Counted from the first letter of the stretch, positions 41,344 to 50,654 are shown. The stretch is 64,000 nucleotides of DNA from Mucilaginibacter inviolabilis (GCF_011089895.1 NZ_JAANAT010000003.1:741064-805063); one strand, 5' to 3'. Numbers and translations: made by a program. Notes: generated from the letters alone by a model not told the origin.

Positions 41344-43761
41344 ATGGCGCAACCCCAACTTAATTTTCACAAACTATTTTCTCTCTCAATTTTCGCAATT
41401 ATACTGTTCTTCAATTCTGCTGCAATTGCTCAGCAATCTACTAAAGGAATTATCAAAGGTCACGTTGTAATCCAGAATGATGGGCCTGCCGAAAACGTTT
41501 CGGTTACTTTAAAAGGTACAAAATATGGTACTGTGACCAACGAAGACGGTGATTTTACTTTACGAGTTCCACAAGGTAAGTACACCCTGATTATCTCGCA
41601 GGTTGGCAGCAAGAGCCAGGAAACCTCTGTTGATCTGGCAAATGGGCAAACGCTTACATTACCACAATTTACTGTTAGCAAAGCTTCCAATAATTTGCAG
41701 GAAGTAAGTATCAGTGGCAGCAAGGTCAATAAATTTAAAACCAAAAAGAGTGTTGACGTTGCCAAGATGCCTCTAAACAATTTGGAGAATGCACAGGTTT
41801 ACACCACCATAACTAACCAGTTAATACAAGAGCAACAGATATTTTCGGTTGACGATGCTATACGTAACGCTCCGGGTATACAAAAAATGTGGGAAGCAAC
41901 TGGTCGTGGTGGCGATGGTGGCAGTTATTATAATTCCCGTGGTTTTATTGTACAAAGTAAGCTGCGCAATGGTATAGCCGGCAATGTAACCTCAACCATC
42001 GATGCCGTTAACTTAGAAAGAATAGAAGTGATCAAGGGGCCGTCGGCAACTTTATTCGGAAGTACACTAACCTCTTACGGCGGTTTAATCAACCGGGTAA
42101 CCAAAACTCCTTACGACTCTTTTGGCGGCGAGGTTTCATTTGCTGATGGTAATTATGATTTTCACCGGGTTGCCCTCGATATAAACACACCTTTGGATGT
42201 GCAGAAAAAAGTGTTATTCCGTTTAAATACTGCTTTTAATAATGATGGCAGTTTCCAGAATAATGGGTTTAACCGTTACTGGGCCATCGCGCCAAGTTTA
42301 CTTTATAAAGTTAATGACAGGTTAACGATATCAGCCGATGCGGAATTGTCTTATGGTAAAAATATTGGCAAATCTATCTTCTTTATGCCATATAATCAGA
42401 CTGTTGCAGCTTTGGGTTATACTAGTGCCGATCAGTTAAAATTAGATTATAAACAATCTTATCATGGTGATGGTCTGACACAGACGTCAAACAGCACCAG
42501 TTTTTTTGGCCAGGTAAAATATAAAATATCCGATCAGTGGACAACCAACACCAATATCAGCGCAACGCACAGCTTTTCAAACGGTTTTAATCCTTACTTT
42601 TATTTACTTCCCAAGGATTCAATTTCCCGTGAGGATCAGTCAACAAAAAACAGTACTGATGACATGATCGAAATTCAGCAAAACTTTAATGGTGATTTCA
42701 AGATCGGCAAATTCCGGAACAGATTTGTTGGTGGTTTGGATTTTTTCAGGGAAAACTCCAATCAACATTTTTTCAGCACAGCGTTTGACAGGGCTTCTGT
42801 ATTGGGAAGCCATGACTACTCCAACTTTAACCAGATGAATATGGATGCCGTTTATGCAAAAGGTACAGCCTTTGTTTATCCATCTGTTTATAAAACAAAT
42901 ACCTATAGCGCTTATGTTTCTGATGTATTTAATATCACCGATCAGTTAATTGCCTCGGCCGCTATCCGTGTTGACCGTTTTGATAATAAAGGTAATTACA
43001 ACCCGGCAACCAACACTACATCCGGAGGATTTAAACAAACCGCCTTTTCACCCAAATTTGGCCTGATCTACCAGCCGGTTAAAGATCATGTGGCATTATT
43101 TGCTAACTACCAGAATGGCTTTACCAATAAAAATGGTCTAAGTGAAAATAATAAACCGTTGAAGCCTGAACAGGCTAACCAAATTGAAGGCGGGGTTAAA
43201 ATTGACCTGTTTGATGGTAAATTAAGCAGTACCTTAAGCTATTATGATATTAAGGTAAAAGACATCGTTCGTCAATCAACTATCAACCAGGCACTATCGG
43301 TACAGGACGGTACACAGTTAAGTAAGGGCTTTGAGGCCGAAGTAATAGCGAATCCTGTAACGGGCTTAAATATTATCGCCGGTTTTTCATACAACGATTC
43401 AAAACTGGAGAAAACTGCTGATCTGACAGTGGAAGGTTTGCGGCCAACAACTGCCGGATCTCCTTATACAGCCAACTTTTGGGCCAGCTACCGTATTTCA
43501 AAAGGTCTTGTAAAAGGTTTGGGCTTTGGCTTTGGTGGTAATTACGCCAGCGATAACAAAATTATAAACAGTAAAACGCTTGGTGTATTTTCATTGCCTG
43601 CATACACGGTATTAAATGCCTCTGTATTTTATGATACAAACCAATACAGGGTAGGGTTTAAAATGGATAACCTCACCAACGAAAAATACTGGATAGGTTA
43701 TACCACTGTTAATCCGCAGAAGTTAAGAAGTTACGCTCTTACATTTGCCTATAAGTTTTAA
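41344..43761 (+). CDS. TonB-dependent siderophore receptor
   Basis: An 805-residue protein. The signal peptide ends at AIAQQS. A CarboxypepD_reg-like domain lies at about 35-110 (IIKGHVVIQNDGPAENVSVTLKGTKYGTVTNEDGDF). The plug is at 120-240 (VDDAIRNAPGIQKMWEATG and ERIEVIKGPSATLFGS), and the rest is a 22-strand barrel ending in the aromatic-rich LTFAYKF. The plug and barrel pattern is of the ferric-siderophore group (FhuA/FpvA-like), with no SusD partner gene. It imports ferric siderophores across the outer membrane. It is followed by the PepSY gene after 5 nt, in one operon behind the dyad promoter. Confidence 0.93.
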   Translation: MAQPQLNFHKLFSLSIFAIILFFNSAAIAQQSTKGIIKGHVVIQNDGPAENVSVTLKGTKYGTVTNEDGDFTLRVPQGKYTLIISQVGSKSQETSVDLANGQTLTLPQFTVSKASNNLQEVSISGSKVNKFKTKKSVDVAKMPLNNLENAQVYTTITNQLIQEQQIFSVDDAIRNAPGIQKMWEATGRGGDGGSYYNSRGFIVQSKLRNGIAGNVTSTIDAVNLERIEVIKGPSATLFGSTLTSYGGLINRVTKTPYDSFGGEVSFADGNYDFHRVALDINTPLDVQKKVLFRLNTAFNNDGSFQNNGFNRYWAIAPSLLYKVNDRLTISADAELSYGKNIGKSIFFMPYNQTVAALGYTSADQLKLDYKQSYHGDGLTQTSNSTSFFGQVKYKISDQWTTNTNISATHSFSNGFNPYFYLLPKDSISREDQSTKNSTDDMIEIQQNFNGDFKIGKFRNRFVGGLDFFRENSNQHFFSTAFDRASVLGSHDYSNFNQMNMDAVYAKGTAFVYPSVYKTNTYSAYVSDVFNITDQLIASAAIRVDRFDNKGNYNPATNTTSGGFKQTAFSPKFGLIYQPVKDHVALFANYQNGFTNKNGLSENNKPLKPEQANQIEGGVKIDLFDGKLSSTLSYYDIKVKDIVRQSTINQALSVQDGTQLSKGFEAEVIANPVTGLNIIAGFSYNDSKLEKTADLTVEGLRPTTAGSPYTANFWASYRISKGLVKGLGFGFGGNYASDNKIINSKTLGVFSLPAYTVLNASVFYDTNQYRVGFKMDNLTNEKYWIGYTTVNPQKLRSYALTFAYKF

Positions 43762-43766
43762 CACTG

Positions 43767-44927
43767 ATGACGAGATTTAAAAAAGTCATATTATTTTGCC
43801 ACCGCTGGCTCGGATTTATATCCGGGCTCGTGGTGTTTATAGTAAGTGTTACCGGCTGCTTGTTCTGTTTTCAGGATGAGATACAGGATGCCTTTTGCAG
43901 TTACCGTAAAGTTGAGGTACAGCATAAACCCTTTCTTGATCCATCAGTATTAAAAGCCGCAGCTTTAAAAGGACGTAAGGGAGCTACTGCCACCTATATG
44001 TATTATTATGGTGTTGATCGTCCTGCGGGGATATTGGTCAACCAACCTAAAGACGGGATGCTGTATGTTTATCTTAACCCCTATACCGGCAAAGTAACCC
44101 ACATAGAAAACCCCACGAAGAATTTTTTTATAGTGGTAGAGTTTATACACCTTTACCTGTTGCTGCCTCCTAAAATAGGCAGCCTGGTGGTGGGAATATC
44201 CGTTATTATATTCATGGTGATCATGATCACCGGGTTAATACTATGGTGGCCTAAGCGCAAAAGCGACCGTAAACGCAGCTTCAATATCAAATGGAACGGG
44301 CGTTGGCGCAGGGTAAATTATGATCTGCATAACGTATTGGGTTTTTATGCTACTTCCATCGCACTTATATTATCCATAACCGGCTTATCCATGGTATTTC
44401 AATCGGTTAGGGAAGGTATTTATGCTACCGCTAACCTGGGCCGCTCTTACCCATCAGAAAAAGAAGTACTCAAGTCCGACTCGCTTTTGAAGAACAAATT
44501 TAGCGGTAAACCCATTGTTGACCAGGTATTTGCAATGGCACAGGCACGGGCCCCAAAAACCGAAATGTACTCCATCATGGAAGATGCATCCGCCGCAGGA
44601 ACAATTGGTATCAATGCCTACGCACAAACCCTGCATTATTACAAGAGCGATGAATTTATTTTTGAAAAATATACAGGCAAACTCCTGAAACAAATTCCGC
44701 ATGACAAGAAAAGCCCGGGCATGAAAATGAATGACATGAATTATGATCTGCATGTAGGGCAAATAGGTGGTTTAACCACCAAAATTATCGCGTTTTTAGT
44801 GAGTTTGATCTGCGCTTCGTTACCCATAACTGGTTTTATCATCTGGCTGGGGAAACGTAAGAAAACAAAATCAAAGAAAGTGAAAGAAGTTGTGCATCGT
44901 AGGGTGCATAAACAGCATTTGGCATAA
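43767..44927 (+). CDS. PepSY-associated transmembrane protein, probable siderophore reductase
   Basis: A 386-residue inner-membrane protein. Four long hydrophobic segments: about 12-36 (WLGFISGLVVFIVSVTGCLFCF), 140-162 (IGSLVVGISVIIFMVIMITGLILWW), 190-212 and 340-365. PepSY_TM family pattern: the first helix begins CHRWLGF and the second pair carries DLHNVLGFY and DLHVGQIGG. Conserved His residues can hold haem. In Pseudomonas and others such proteins reduce ferric siderophores at the inner membrane. The position 5 nt after a TonB receptor gene fits that role. Confidence 0.88.
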   Translation: MTRFKKVILFCHRWLGFISGLVVFIVSVTGCLFCFQDEIQDAFCSYRKVEVQHKPFLDPSVLKAAALKGRKGATATYMYYYGVDRPAGILVNQPKDGMLYVYLNPYTGKVTHIENPTKNFFIVVEFIHLYLLLPPKIGSLVVGISVIIFMVIMITGLILWWPKRKSDRKRSFNIKWNGRWRRVNYDLHNVLGFYATSIALILSITGLSMVFQSVREGIYATANLGRSYPSEKEVLKSDSLLKNKFSGKPIVDQVFAMAQARAPKTEMYSIMEDASAAGTIGINAYAQTLHYYKSDEFIFEKYTGKLLKQIPHDKKSPGMKMNDMNYDLHVGQIGGLTTKIIAFLVSLICASLPITGFIIWLGKRKKTKSKKVKEVVHRRVHKQHLA

Positions 44928-44935
44928 CATTTATG

Positions 44936-45028
44936 GTCATGCCGAACTTGTTTCGGCATCCCATAAGCAAAGTTTATAGCATGCTGATCAGCTTGTCCTG
45001 TGGGATCCTGAAACAAGTTCAGGATGAC
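44936..45028. repeat. Inverted pair with compensating changes, GTCATGCCGAAC family
   Basis: Arms 44936-44963 and 45001-45028 are reverse complements at 24 of 28 positions. Each arm also folds into its own hairpin: GCCGAA/TTCGGC in the left, CCTGAA/TTCAGG in the right. All four mismatches between arms fall in these small stems and keep them paired. The element fills the gap between two convergent genes. Confidence 0.75.
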
Positions 45029-45044
45029 AACTAATTGGTGATGC

Positions 45045-46079
45045 TCAGGAAGCAGGTGAATAATCTATCACCACATCATCACTTACCGGGTGACCGGTGC
45101 AGGTAAGTACCCAGCCTTCGGCGATATCTGCATCCGTGAGCACATCATTTTTTACCATTTCAATTTTCCCGCTGTTGCACCGAGCGGTACAGGTTGAGCA
45201 TACCCCGTTTCTGCAACTGTACGGCAGCTGTACGTTGTTTTGCAAGGCTGCCTGTAATATCGACTGATTTTCGCCAACGGCAAGGTCATGCAGTTCATTT
45301 TTAAATTTGATCCTGATGGTTCTGGGTGGAAAATTCAGTGCGGTACGGGTAACAGCTACGGTCTCTATCACAAAATTTTCCCGGCGGATCTGTTTGGGAT
45401 CGATCCCCATATATACCAGTGCGAACCTGATCATTCGCATATAAGCAAAAGGTCCGCAGAGGTAAAATTCCGCTTTATCTCTATCCTGTTGTACGAGCTG
45501 GCGGGTAAGGGCCTCTACTTTATCATTGTTCAGCCGGTTGGCTTCACTGCTTAACAGGTAAATGACCTTAAACCTGTCGGGATATTTTTCGGCCAGTTGA
45601 TCCAACTCATGTTTAAACACAATAGAATGGGCATCCTGATTGCTGTAAATGAGCGTAAGTCTGCTTTTCCCAGGGCGTTTGAGTACATATTTGATCTGCG
45701 AAAATATGGGTGTAATGCCTGTACCTCCGGCAAAAAATAAAATATCCTTTTCCTGTTCAAATTGAGTGATAGTGAACCTCCCTGCCGGGGCCAATGCGGT
45801 TAAAACATCTCCCTGGTGTTCTTTAGCCAGCATAAAGCGGGAAATTTCACCATTGGTGATGCGTTTTACGGTGATAAATAACAACCCCTCATCAGGTGAT
45901 GAACCCAGCGAGTACGACCTCCTGATCTCCTCGTTGCGATGGTTAAATATCAACGTAACAAACTGCCCTGCTTTATAAGGGATGGGCTTGCCAGAAACAT
46001 TGCTTAAATAAAAAGTAGCCGTATCCTTTGTTTCCCACTTTATCCGTTCAATTTTTAGTTGTAGTATATCCTCATTCAT
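45045..46079 (-). CDS. Ferredoxin-NADP-type reductase with 2Fe-2S domain (PaaE/HmpA-like)
   Basis: A 344-residue protein with three domains. FAD domain at 1-105 (RRSYSLGSSPDEG is the FAD-binding RxYS motif). NAD(P)H domain at 110-235 (ILFFAGGTGITPIFSQI and FYLCGPFAYMRMI). Plant-type 2Fe-2S domain at 250-344, with C-X4-C-X2-C in YSCRNGVCSTC and a fourth Cys in VLTCTGHP. This order is that of phenylacetyl-CoA epoxidase reductase and related oxygenase reductases. No oxygenase gene lies beside it; it could donate electrons to a desaturase, hydroxylase or siderophore reductase. It overlaps no gene and lies 5 nt after the permease gene on the same strand. Confidence 0.9.
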   Translation of the reverse strand: MNEDILQLKIERIKWETKDTATFYLSNVSGKPIPYKAGQFVTLIFNHRNEEIRRSYSLGSSPDEGLLFITVKRITNGEISRFMLAKEHQGDVLTALAPAGRFTITQFEQEKDILFFAGGTGITPIFSQIKYVLKRPGKSRLTLIYSNQDAHSIVFKHELDQLAEKYPDRFKVIYLLSSEANRLNNDKVEALTRQLVQQDRDKAEFYLCGPFAYMRMIRFALVYMGIDPKQIRRENFVIETVAVTRTALNFPPRTIRIKFKNELHDLAVGENQSILQAALQNNVQLPYSCRNGVCSTCTARCNSGKIEMVKNDVLTDADIAEGWVLTCTGHPVSDDVVIDYSPAS

Positions 46080-46084
46080 GAAAG

Positions 46085-47557
46085 CTATCCATGTTTTGCT
46101 GCAAGCTTTTTGCGTATTAAGCTGTTCTTTTTACCGTAGGTGAAATATATAACTAAACCAATTGCCAACCAAATTATTAATCGCAGCCAGGTATCGCCGG
46201 GTAAAAAGGTCATCATGGCAAAGCAAACCAAGATGCCTAATATAGGTACTACCGGCACCCATGGCGTTTTAAATGGCCGGTGAATATTAGGTTGCTGCTT
46301 TCGTAAAATCAACACACCGGCGCATACCATCACAAAGGCCAGCAGCGTACCTATGCTGGTCATTTCGCCTACCACCCGGATAGGTACAAATGCAGCGAAC
46401 AAGGCGATAAAGGTACAGAGCACGATATTCGATTTCCATGGAGTGCGAAATTTAGGATGTACGTCTGAAAATACTTTGGGTAACAACCCATCCTTCGACA
46501 TGGAGAAAAATACCCTTGATTGGCCCAGCAGATCAACCAGAATCACCGATGTATAACCGATCAATATAGCCAGCACAATGGCTTTGCTGAGCCATTGGTA
46601 ATGCGTCTTTTCGATAGCGATGGCAACCGGAGCACCAGAGCCGATGAACTCTTTATAGTTGGCCATACCTGTCATGACATGGGCGAAGATCACAAATAAA
46701 ATGGTACACACCACCAGCGAACCAATGATACCAATGGGCATATTGCGCTGCGGATTTTTGGCCTCCTGTGCCGCGGTTGATACGGCATCAAAGCCGATGA
46801 ATACGAAGAATACCAGTCCGGCCCCCCTCAATATGCCCGACCATCCGTAATCGCCCCATACTCCTGTATTTTGGGGTATATAAGGATGATAATTCTGTGG
46901 GTTGATGAACGACCAGCCCACAGCTATAAACACCAGAACCACACCAACTTTTAAGGTAACAATAATGGCGTTAACTAGCGCCGAACCTTTTGTGCCCCGG
47001 ATAATGATAGCAGTAACCACAATCACAATCAGCGCGGCAGGCAGGTTAATAATACCGTGTGCGATATCGCCACTGGCTCCTTTTGCGGTTTCAAAAGGCG
47101 ACATGATCAGCTGTGGAGGTAGGTAGAGGTCAAACCAGGATAAAAACTTGGTCAGGTATTGCGACCAACTGATGGCCACTGTAGCCGCTCCTACGGAATA
47201 TTCCAATACCAAGTCCCAGCCAATGATCCAGGCAAAAAGCTCACCCATAGTAGCGTAGGAATAGGTATAAGCACTGCCGGCTACGGGTATCATAGCCGAA
47301 AATTCGGCATAACAAAGTGCTGCGAAGGCACAACCTACAGCGGCTATTAAAAATGATATGGTTACCGCCGGACCCGAATGCTGCCCTGCTGCGATGCCTG
47401 TTAATGAGAATAAGCCAGCCCCGATGATAATGCCGATACCGATAAGGATAAGATTAACCGGGCCTAATGTGCGTTTTAAAGAGTGTTCACTGTCCTCTGC
47501 CGATTCCTGCAATAGCAGGTCGATGGGTTTTTTGATCATGCCTGAAATAAAGTCCAC
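46085..47557 (-). CDS. APC-family amino acid permease
   Basis: A 490-residue inner-membrane protein with 12 or more hydrophobic helices. The start LKRTLGPVNLILIGIGIIIGAGLFSLTG carries the first-helix GAG motif that binds the amino acid backbone. LIGYTSVILVDLLGQSRVFFSMSKDGLLPKVFSDVHPKFRTPW is typical of the cationic amino acid transporter branch. Likely an amino acid importer using protons. A 5-nt gap to the reductase gene shows co-transcription, though the functional link is not clear. Confidence 0.88.
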   Translation of the reverse strand: MDFISGMIKKPIDLLLQESAEDSEHSLKRTLGPVNLILIGIGIIIGAGLFSLTGIAAGQHSGPAVTISFLIAAVGCAFAALCYAEFSAMIPVAGSAYTYSYATMGELFAWIIGWDLVLEYSVGAATVAISWSQYLTKFLSWFDLYLPPQLIMSPFETAKGASGDIAHGIINLPAALIVIVVTAIIIRGTKGSALVNAIIVTLKVGVVLVFIAVGWSFINPQNYHPYIPQNTGVWGDYGWSGILRGAGLVFFVFIGFDAVSTAAQEAKNPQRNMPIGIIGSLVVCTILFVIFAHVMTGMANYKEFIGSGAPVAIAIEKTHYQWLSKAIVLAILIGYTSVILVDLLGQSRVFFSMSKDGLLPKVFSDVHPKFRTPWKSNIVLCTFIALFAAFVPIRVVGEMTSIGTLLAFVMVCAGVLILRKQQPNIHRPFKTPWVPVVPILGILVCFAMMTFLPGDTWLRLIIWLAIGLVIYFTYGKKNSLIRKKLAAKHG

Positions 47558-47660
47558 AAAATTAGTAGATTATTTTGCAATCGTTTTATTTATTGGCAGA
47601 TAAGCTTATCGTCTAGGGAATTGAATGTGTTAGTTTGTTGATTATCAGTTATTTTATATA

Positions 47661-48665
47661 CTAGCACCATAGATTTTGCAATACAATTTTACCAAACTGT
47701 GAGGATTTTTCCATCCTGTCAACGGCCTTTTGAGCATTTTTAAAATCATACACCTCATCAACTATGGGCACTATGCCGTGCTTGTTTACAAAATCGATCA
47801 TTGCAGCAAAATCATCAGAGGTGCCCATGGTGGTACCCAGTAGCTGTAGTTGTTTCCAGAATACCTTGCGCCCATCCAGCGGTGGGATATTACCTGCTGT
47901 TCCGCCGAATATCACGATACGGCCACCGGGGTTACAAAGGTCGGGGAATTTGGCAAAACCCGCGCCCAGGGCACTGTCGATGATAATATCAAAACCGTGG
48001 GCCATCAGTTTCAGTTGCTCGGCCCAGTCCTGCGCTTTATAATTTACGCCTGCGGCTGCCCCCATTTTTTTTGCCCGTTCAATTTTTTCGCCGCTGCCTG
48101 AGGTTACGAACACCTGGCAACCTGCGGCAACGGCCCATTGCAGGGCGAAAGCTCCTGTACCGGCGCCCACACCCGATATCAAAACCCTATCGCCTTTTTT
48201 GGCCTTAGCCTTGGTAAACAGTGCCCGGTAAGCGGTTAAACCTGCCAGCGGAATAGCCGCTGCCTGCTCCCAGGTAAGGTGGTTGGGTTTGGCGTGCAGA
48301 TATTCTACCCGGGTTTTTACATATTCGGCAAAGGTGCCATCATCAGGCAGACCTAATATTTTAAAATCGGCGCCCTGGTAATCATCACTTTTGCCATAAT
48401 TGTTGCTGGGGTTGATCACTACTTCTTTACCGATCCAGTGTTTATCCGCTTCGCTGCCTACTTCGGCTACTACACCGGCACCGTCTGATCCCAGTATAGT
48501 AGGATATTTGATGCCAGCGTATTTGCCTACCGTTATCCAATAGTCGCGGCGGTTTAGGGCTGCTGCTTTGATGTGTACCAAAACCTCGCCGGGGGCAAGG
48601 GTTGGTTTTTCAACTTCTTTACATATCAGTGGTTTATCGGCGGCTTCTAAAACGATGGCTTTCAT
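47661..48665 (-). CDS. Zinc-type alcohol dehydrogenase-like / quinone oxidoreductase-like MDR protein
   Basis: A 334-residue medium-chain dehydrogenase. The N-terminal GroES-like domain has HIKAAALNRRDYWITVGKYAG and PTILGSDGAGVVAEVG; the central Rossmann motif is VLISGVGAGTGAFALQWAVAAGC. The catalytic-zinc Cys and the four-Cys structural loop of true alcohol dehydrogenases are missing, so it belongs with zinc-free quinone or enoyl reductases using NADPH. Substrate unknown. An 8-bp repeat ATTAGTGA/ATTAGCGA lies just upstream of the start. Confidence 0.85.
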   Translation of the reverse strand: MKAIVLEAADKPLICKEVEKPTLAPGEVLVHIKAAALNRRDYWITVGKYAGIKYPTILGSDGAGVVAEVGSEADKHWIGKEVVINPSNNYGKSDDYQGADFKILGLPDDGTFAEYVKTRVEYLHAKPNHLTWEQAAAIPLAGLTAYRALFTKAKAKKGDRVLISGVGAGTGAFALQWAVAAGCQVFVTSGSGEKIERAKKMGAAAGVNYKAQDWAEQLKLMAHGFDIIIDSALGAGFAKFPDLCNPGGRIVIFGGTAGNIPPLDGRKVFWKQLQLLGTTMGTSDDFAAMIDFVNKHGIVPIVDEVYDFKNAQKAVDRMEKSSQFGKIVLQNLWC

Positions 48666-48735
48666 ATGTTAATTATTGAATTAGTGAATTAGCGATTTTT
48701 TCTCCGGGGTTACTATACTATCATTAAAATTAACT

Positions 48736-48770
48736 AAAAAAGCGGCAAGGTAAAACCCTGCCGCTTTTTT
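48736..48770 (-). terminator. Terminator after the superoxide dismutase gene
   Basis: AAAAAAGCGGCA pairs perfectly with TGCCGCTTTTTT around an 11-nt loop, 21 nt after the dismutase stop. It is symmetric and could act in both directions. Confidence 0.9.
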
Positions 48771-48790
48771 AATATACTTAGCTTAAAAAA

Positions 48791-49402
48791 TTAAGCGGTT
48801 GCTTTTGCGTAAAGCTCGGCAACGTGTTTCCAGTTGATCACGTTCCAGATAGCAGCCAGGTAATCCGGGCGACGGTTCTGATATTTCAGGTAGTACGCGT
48901 GCTCCCAAACGTCGATACCTAAAATCGGGGTGCCTTTTACCTCGGCGATATCCATTAACGGATTGTCCTGGTTAGGGGTTGATGTTACGGCCAGTTTTTT
49001 ATCGGAAGTAACAATTAACCATGCCCAGCCCGATCCGAAACGGGTTGCACCGGCTTCTGATACTTTGGTTTTGAAATCAGCAAATGAACCGAAAGTGCTT
49101 TTGATAGCATCGGCCAAAGCGCCTGTAGGCTCGCCGCCTCCACTTGGAGAAAGCAATGTCCAGAATAAAGAGTGGTTATAATGACCGCCACCATTGTTGC
49201 GTACAGCAGCCGGGAATTTAGAAATATTTTTGATGATATCGTCGATATTGCTATCCGCCTCTGGCTTGCCTTCTAAAGCTTTATTTAAGTTGGTTACGTA
49301 AGCCTGGTGGTGTTTGCCATGGTGAATTTCCATGGTTAGTTTATCAATGTGCGGTTCCAATGCATCGGTAGCGTAGGATAACGCCGGTAGTGTAAATGCC
49401 AT
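48791..49402 (-). CDS. sodA: Superoxide dismutase, Mn-type signature
   Basis: A 203-residue Fe/Mn superoxide dismutase. Metal ligands: His in IHHGKHHQAYV (first HH pair), His in YNHSLFW, Asp and His in DVWEHAYY. Two positions that separate the metal types, Gly in NGGGHYNH and Gln in PNQDNP, are those of Mn enzymes, but Bacteroidetes members can be cambialistic. It has no signal peptide and so works in the cytosol. A -7 box TATATTTG lies on the minus strand at 49447-49454. It is a single-gene unit closed by a strong terminator. Confidence 0.94.
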   Translation of the reverse strand: MAFTLPALSYATDALEPHIDKLTMEIHHGKHHQAYVTNLNKALEGKPEADSNIDDIIKNISKFPAAVRNNGGGHYNHSLFWTLLSPSGGGEPTGALADAIKSTFGSFADFKTKVSEAGATRFGSGWAWLIVTSDKKLAVTSTPNQDNPLMDIAEVKGTPILGIDVWEHAYYLKYQNRRPDYLAAIWNVINWKHVAELYAKATA

Positions 49403-49446
49403 AATTGTTTATTATTAAAGTTTAAAAGTTTAATGTTGTGACGTAA

Positions 49447-49454
49447 CAAATATA
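49447..49454 (-). promoter_or_regulatory. -7 box of the superoxide dismutase gene
   Basis: TATATTTG on the minus strand, 45 nt upstream of the start codon. No convincing -33 element is seen. Confidence 0.5.
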
Positions 49455-49506
49455 AGAGATGAACTGAGTTTTTGTTCTAAAAAATTTGTCAGGATTGTGT
49501 CTGAAC

Positions 49507-49592
49507 TCGAATTTATGGAATTAAAGAATTTTGGAATTTTATTTCAAAAATTAATGCATTCTGTTAATTCCTGAATTCGATAAATTCGAGTT
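49507..49592. repeat. Inverted GAATTNNN octad arms between sod and tadA
   Basis: The left arm (49507-49540) runs as GAATT-led units of 8 or 9 bp; the right arm (49562-49592) holds the same units on the other strand. AACTCGAATTTAT at the left pairs with ATAAATTCGAGTT at the right. Confidence 0.6.
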
Positions 49593-49597
49593 GTGAT

Positions 49598-50071
49598 TTA
49601 TTTCTTCCTTTTCCCCTTAAAAAAACTCTTCACTAGTTCTGAGCATTCGTTTTCGCGAATGCCGCCGGTGATTACGGTTTTAGGGTGCGTTATTTTTTGG
49701 TTGAGCCTGCCGAAGCCCAGCTTGGTATCATATGCCCCAAACACTATCCGGCTTACCTGGAACCAGTACGATGCCCCGGCGCACATTACGCAGGGTTCCA
49801 TGGTTACATACAAAGTACAACCTTGTAGGTACTTACCGCCCATAGAGTTGGCCGCGGCCGTAAGGGCCTGCATTTCGGCATGGGCCGATACATCGTTCAG
49901 TCGCTCGGTGAGGTTATGGCCACGACCGATGATCTTGCCGCCCGATACTACAATAGCACCGATGGGTATTTCGTCTTCTTCCAGGGCATATTTGGCTTCT
50001 TTTAAAGCTTCACCCATAAAAAAATCATCCGGCGAGATAGTGGGTTCATCTTCAAAGCTGAAGTATCTCAT
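49598..50071 (-). CDS. tadA: tRNA adenosine deaminase-type nucleoside deaminase
   Basis: A 157-residue cytidine/deoxycytidylate deaminase fold protein. The active site is HAEMQAL (zinc His and proton-shuttle Glu) and EPCVMCAGAS (two zinc Cys). GAIVVSGGKIIGRGHNLTERLNDVS and the FGAYDTKLG strand are TadA-like. The role is A-to-I change at the wobble base of tRNA-Arg; guanine deaminase is an alternative. The tail is rich in Lys. It sits 1 nt after the tRNA-binding protein gene, so the two are co-transcribed, and the partner fits a tRNA role. Confidence 0.88.
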   Translation of the reverse strand: MRYFSFEDEPTISPDDFFMGEALKEAKYALEEDEIPIGAIVVSGGKIIGRGHNLTERLNDVSAHAEMQALTAAANSMGGKYLQGCTLYVTMEPCVMCAGASYWFQVSRIVFGAYDTKLGFGRLNQKITHPKTVITGGIRENECSELVKSFFKGKRKK

Positions 50072-50072
50072 T

Positions 50073-50408
50073 CTAAATTAATTTGCTGCCGTTAGGCACG
50101 GGTTTATCTACAGCGGCTAAAACAATGTCGCCATTTTCGTCGGCAAAGCCGGTTACCAAAAACTCCGACATAAATTTACCGATCTGTTTTTTGGGAAAAT
50201 TGATCACGCCGATGATCTGGCGACCAGGCAATTCGTCTAAAGTATAATGTTTAGTAATCTGCGCGCTTGACCATTTGATACCAAATTCACCAAAATCAAC
50301 CCTGACCTTATAGGCCGGTTTACGGGCTTCGGGAAATGCTGTTGCTTCAAGGATGGTTCCGATCCGGAGCTCTACTTGCTCAAAATCGTGCCAGGTAATC
50401 GTATCCAT
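50073..50408 (-). CDS. CsaA/EMAP-type tRNA-binding protein
   Basis: A 111-residue OB-fold protein of the tRNA-binding domain family: VELRIGTILEATAFPEARKPAYKVRVDFGEFGIKWSSAQIT and RQIIGVINFPKKQIGKFMSEFLVTGF. The family binds the elbow or acceptor of tRNA; CsaA was also described as an export chaperone. The length is normal for a stand-alone domain. It is the first gene of a two-gene unit with tadA. Confidence 0.9.
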   Translation of the reverse strand: MDTITWHDFEQVELRIGTILEATAFPEARKPAYKVRVDFGEFGIKWSSAQITKHYTLDELPGRQIIGVINFPKKQIGKFMSEFLVTGFADENGDIVLAAVDKPVPNGSKLI

Positions 50409-50484
50409 AATGGCAAAGGTAAAAAATAGATGTGGGGATTTTGTGTGGTGGATATGCAGATTGGTATACGGAATGAAAAATTAT

Positions 50485-50516
50485 GTCATTGCGAGGAGGA
50501 ACGACGAAGCAATCTC
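50485..50516. repeat. GTCATTGCGAGG dispersed element
   Basis: The element begins GTCATTGCGAGG and ends GAAGCAATCTC; CATTGC...GCAAT can pair. Sequences of this type are repeated many times in Bacteroidetes and other genomes. Only one copy is in the window. Confidence 0.55.
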
Positions 50517-50575
50517 GTAGCTATACAGAGGGGTTTTGCAAGACGTATACCCGCTCATGGCCGCGGGAGGGCCTA

Positions 50576-50601
50576 GTTACTTTTCCTTGATGAAAAGTAA
50601 C
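50576..50601. repeat. GTTACTTTTC hairpin
   Basis: GTTACTTTTC and GAAAAGTAAC pair perfectly around CTTGAT. It is followed by CAAAAATCAAG. It stands at the left of the nested inverted repeat and may be part of the same compound element. Confidence 0.65.
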
Positions 50602-50654
50602 CAAAAATCAAGTCACCAGAAATGCTTCTTTGCCGCACGTGGCCTTTACCCGGC

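Noticed and set aside
49593..50081. A 162-residue open frame on the plus strand across tadA
   Set aside because: It is antisense to a gene with all deaminase motifs and its own translation has no recognisable domain.
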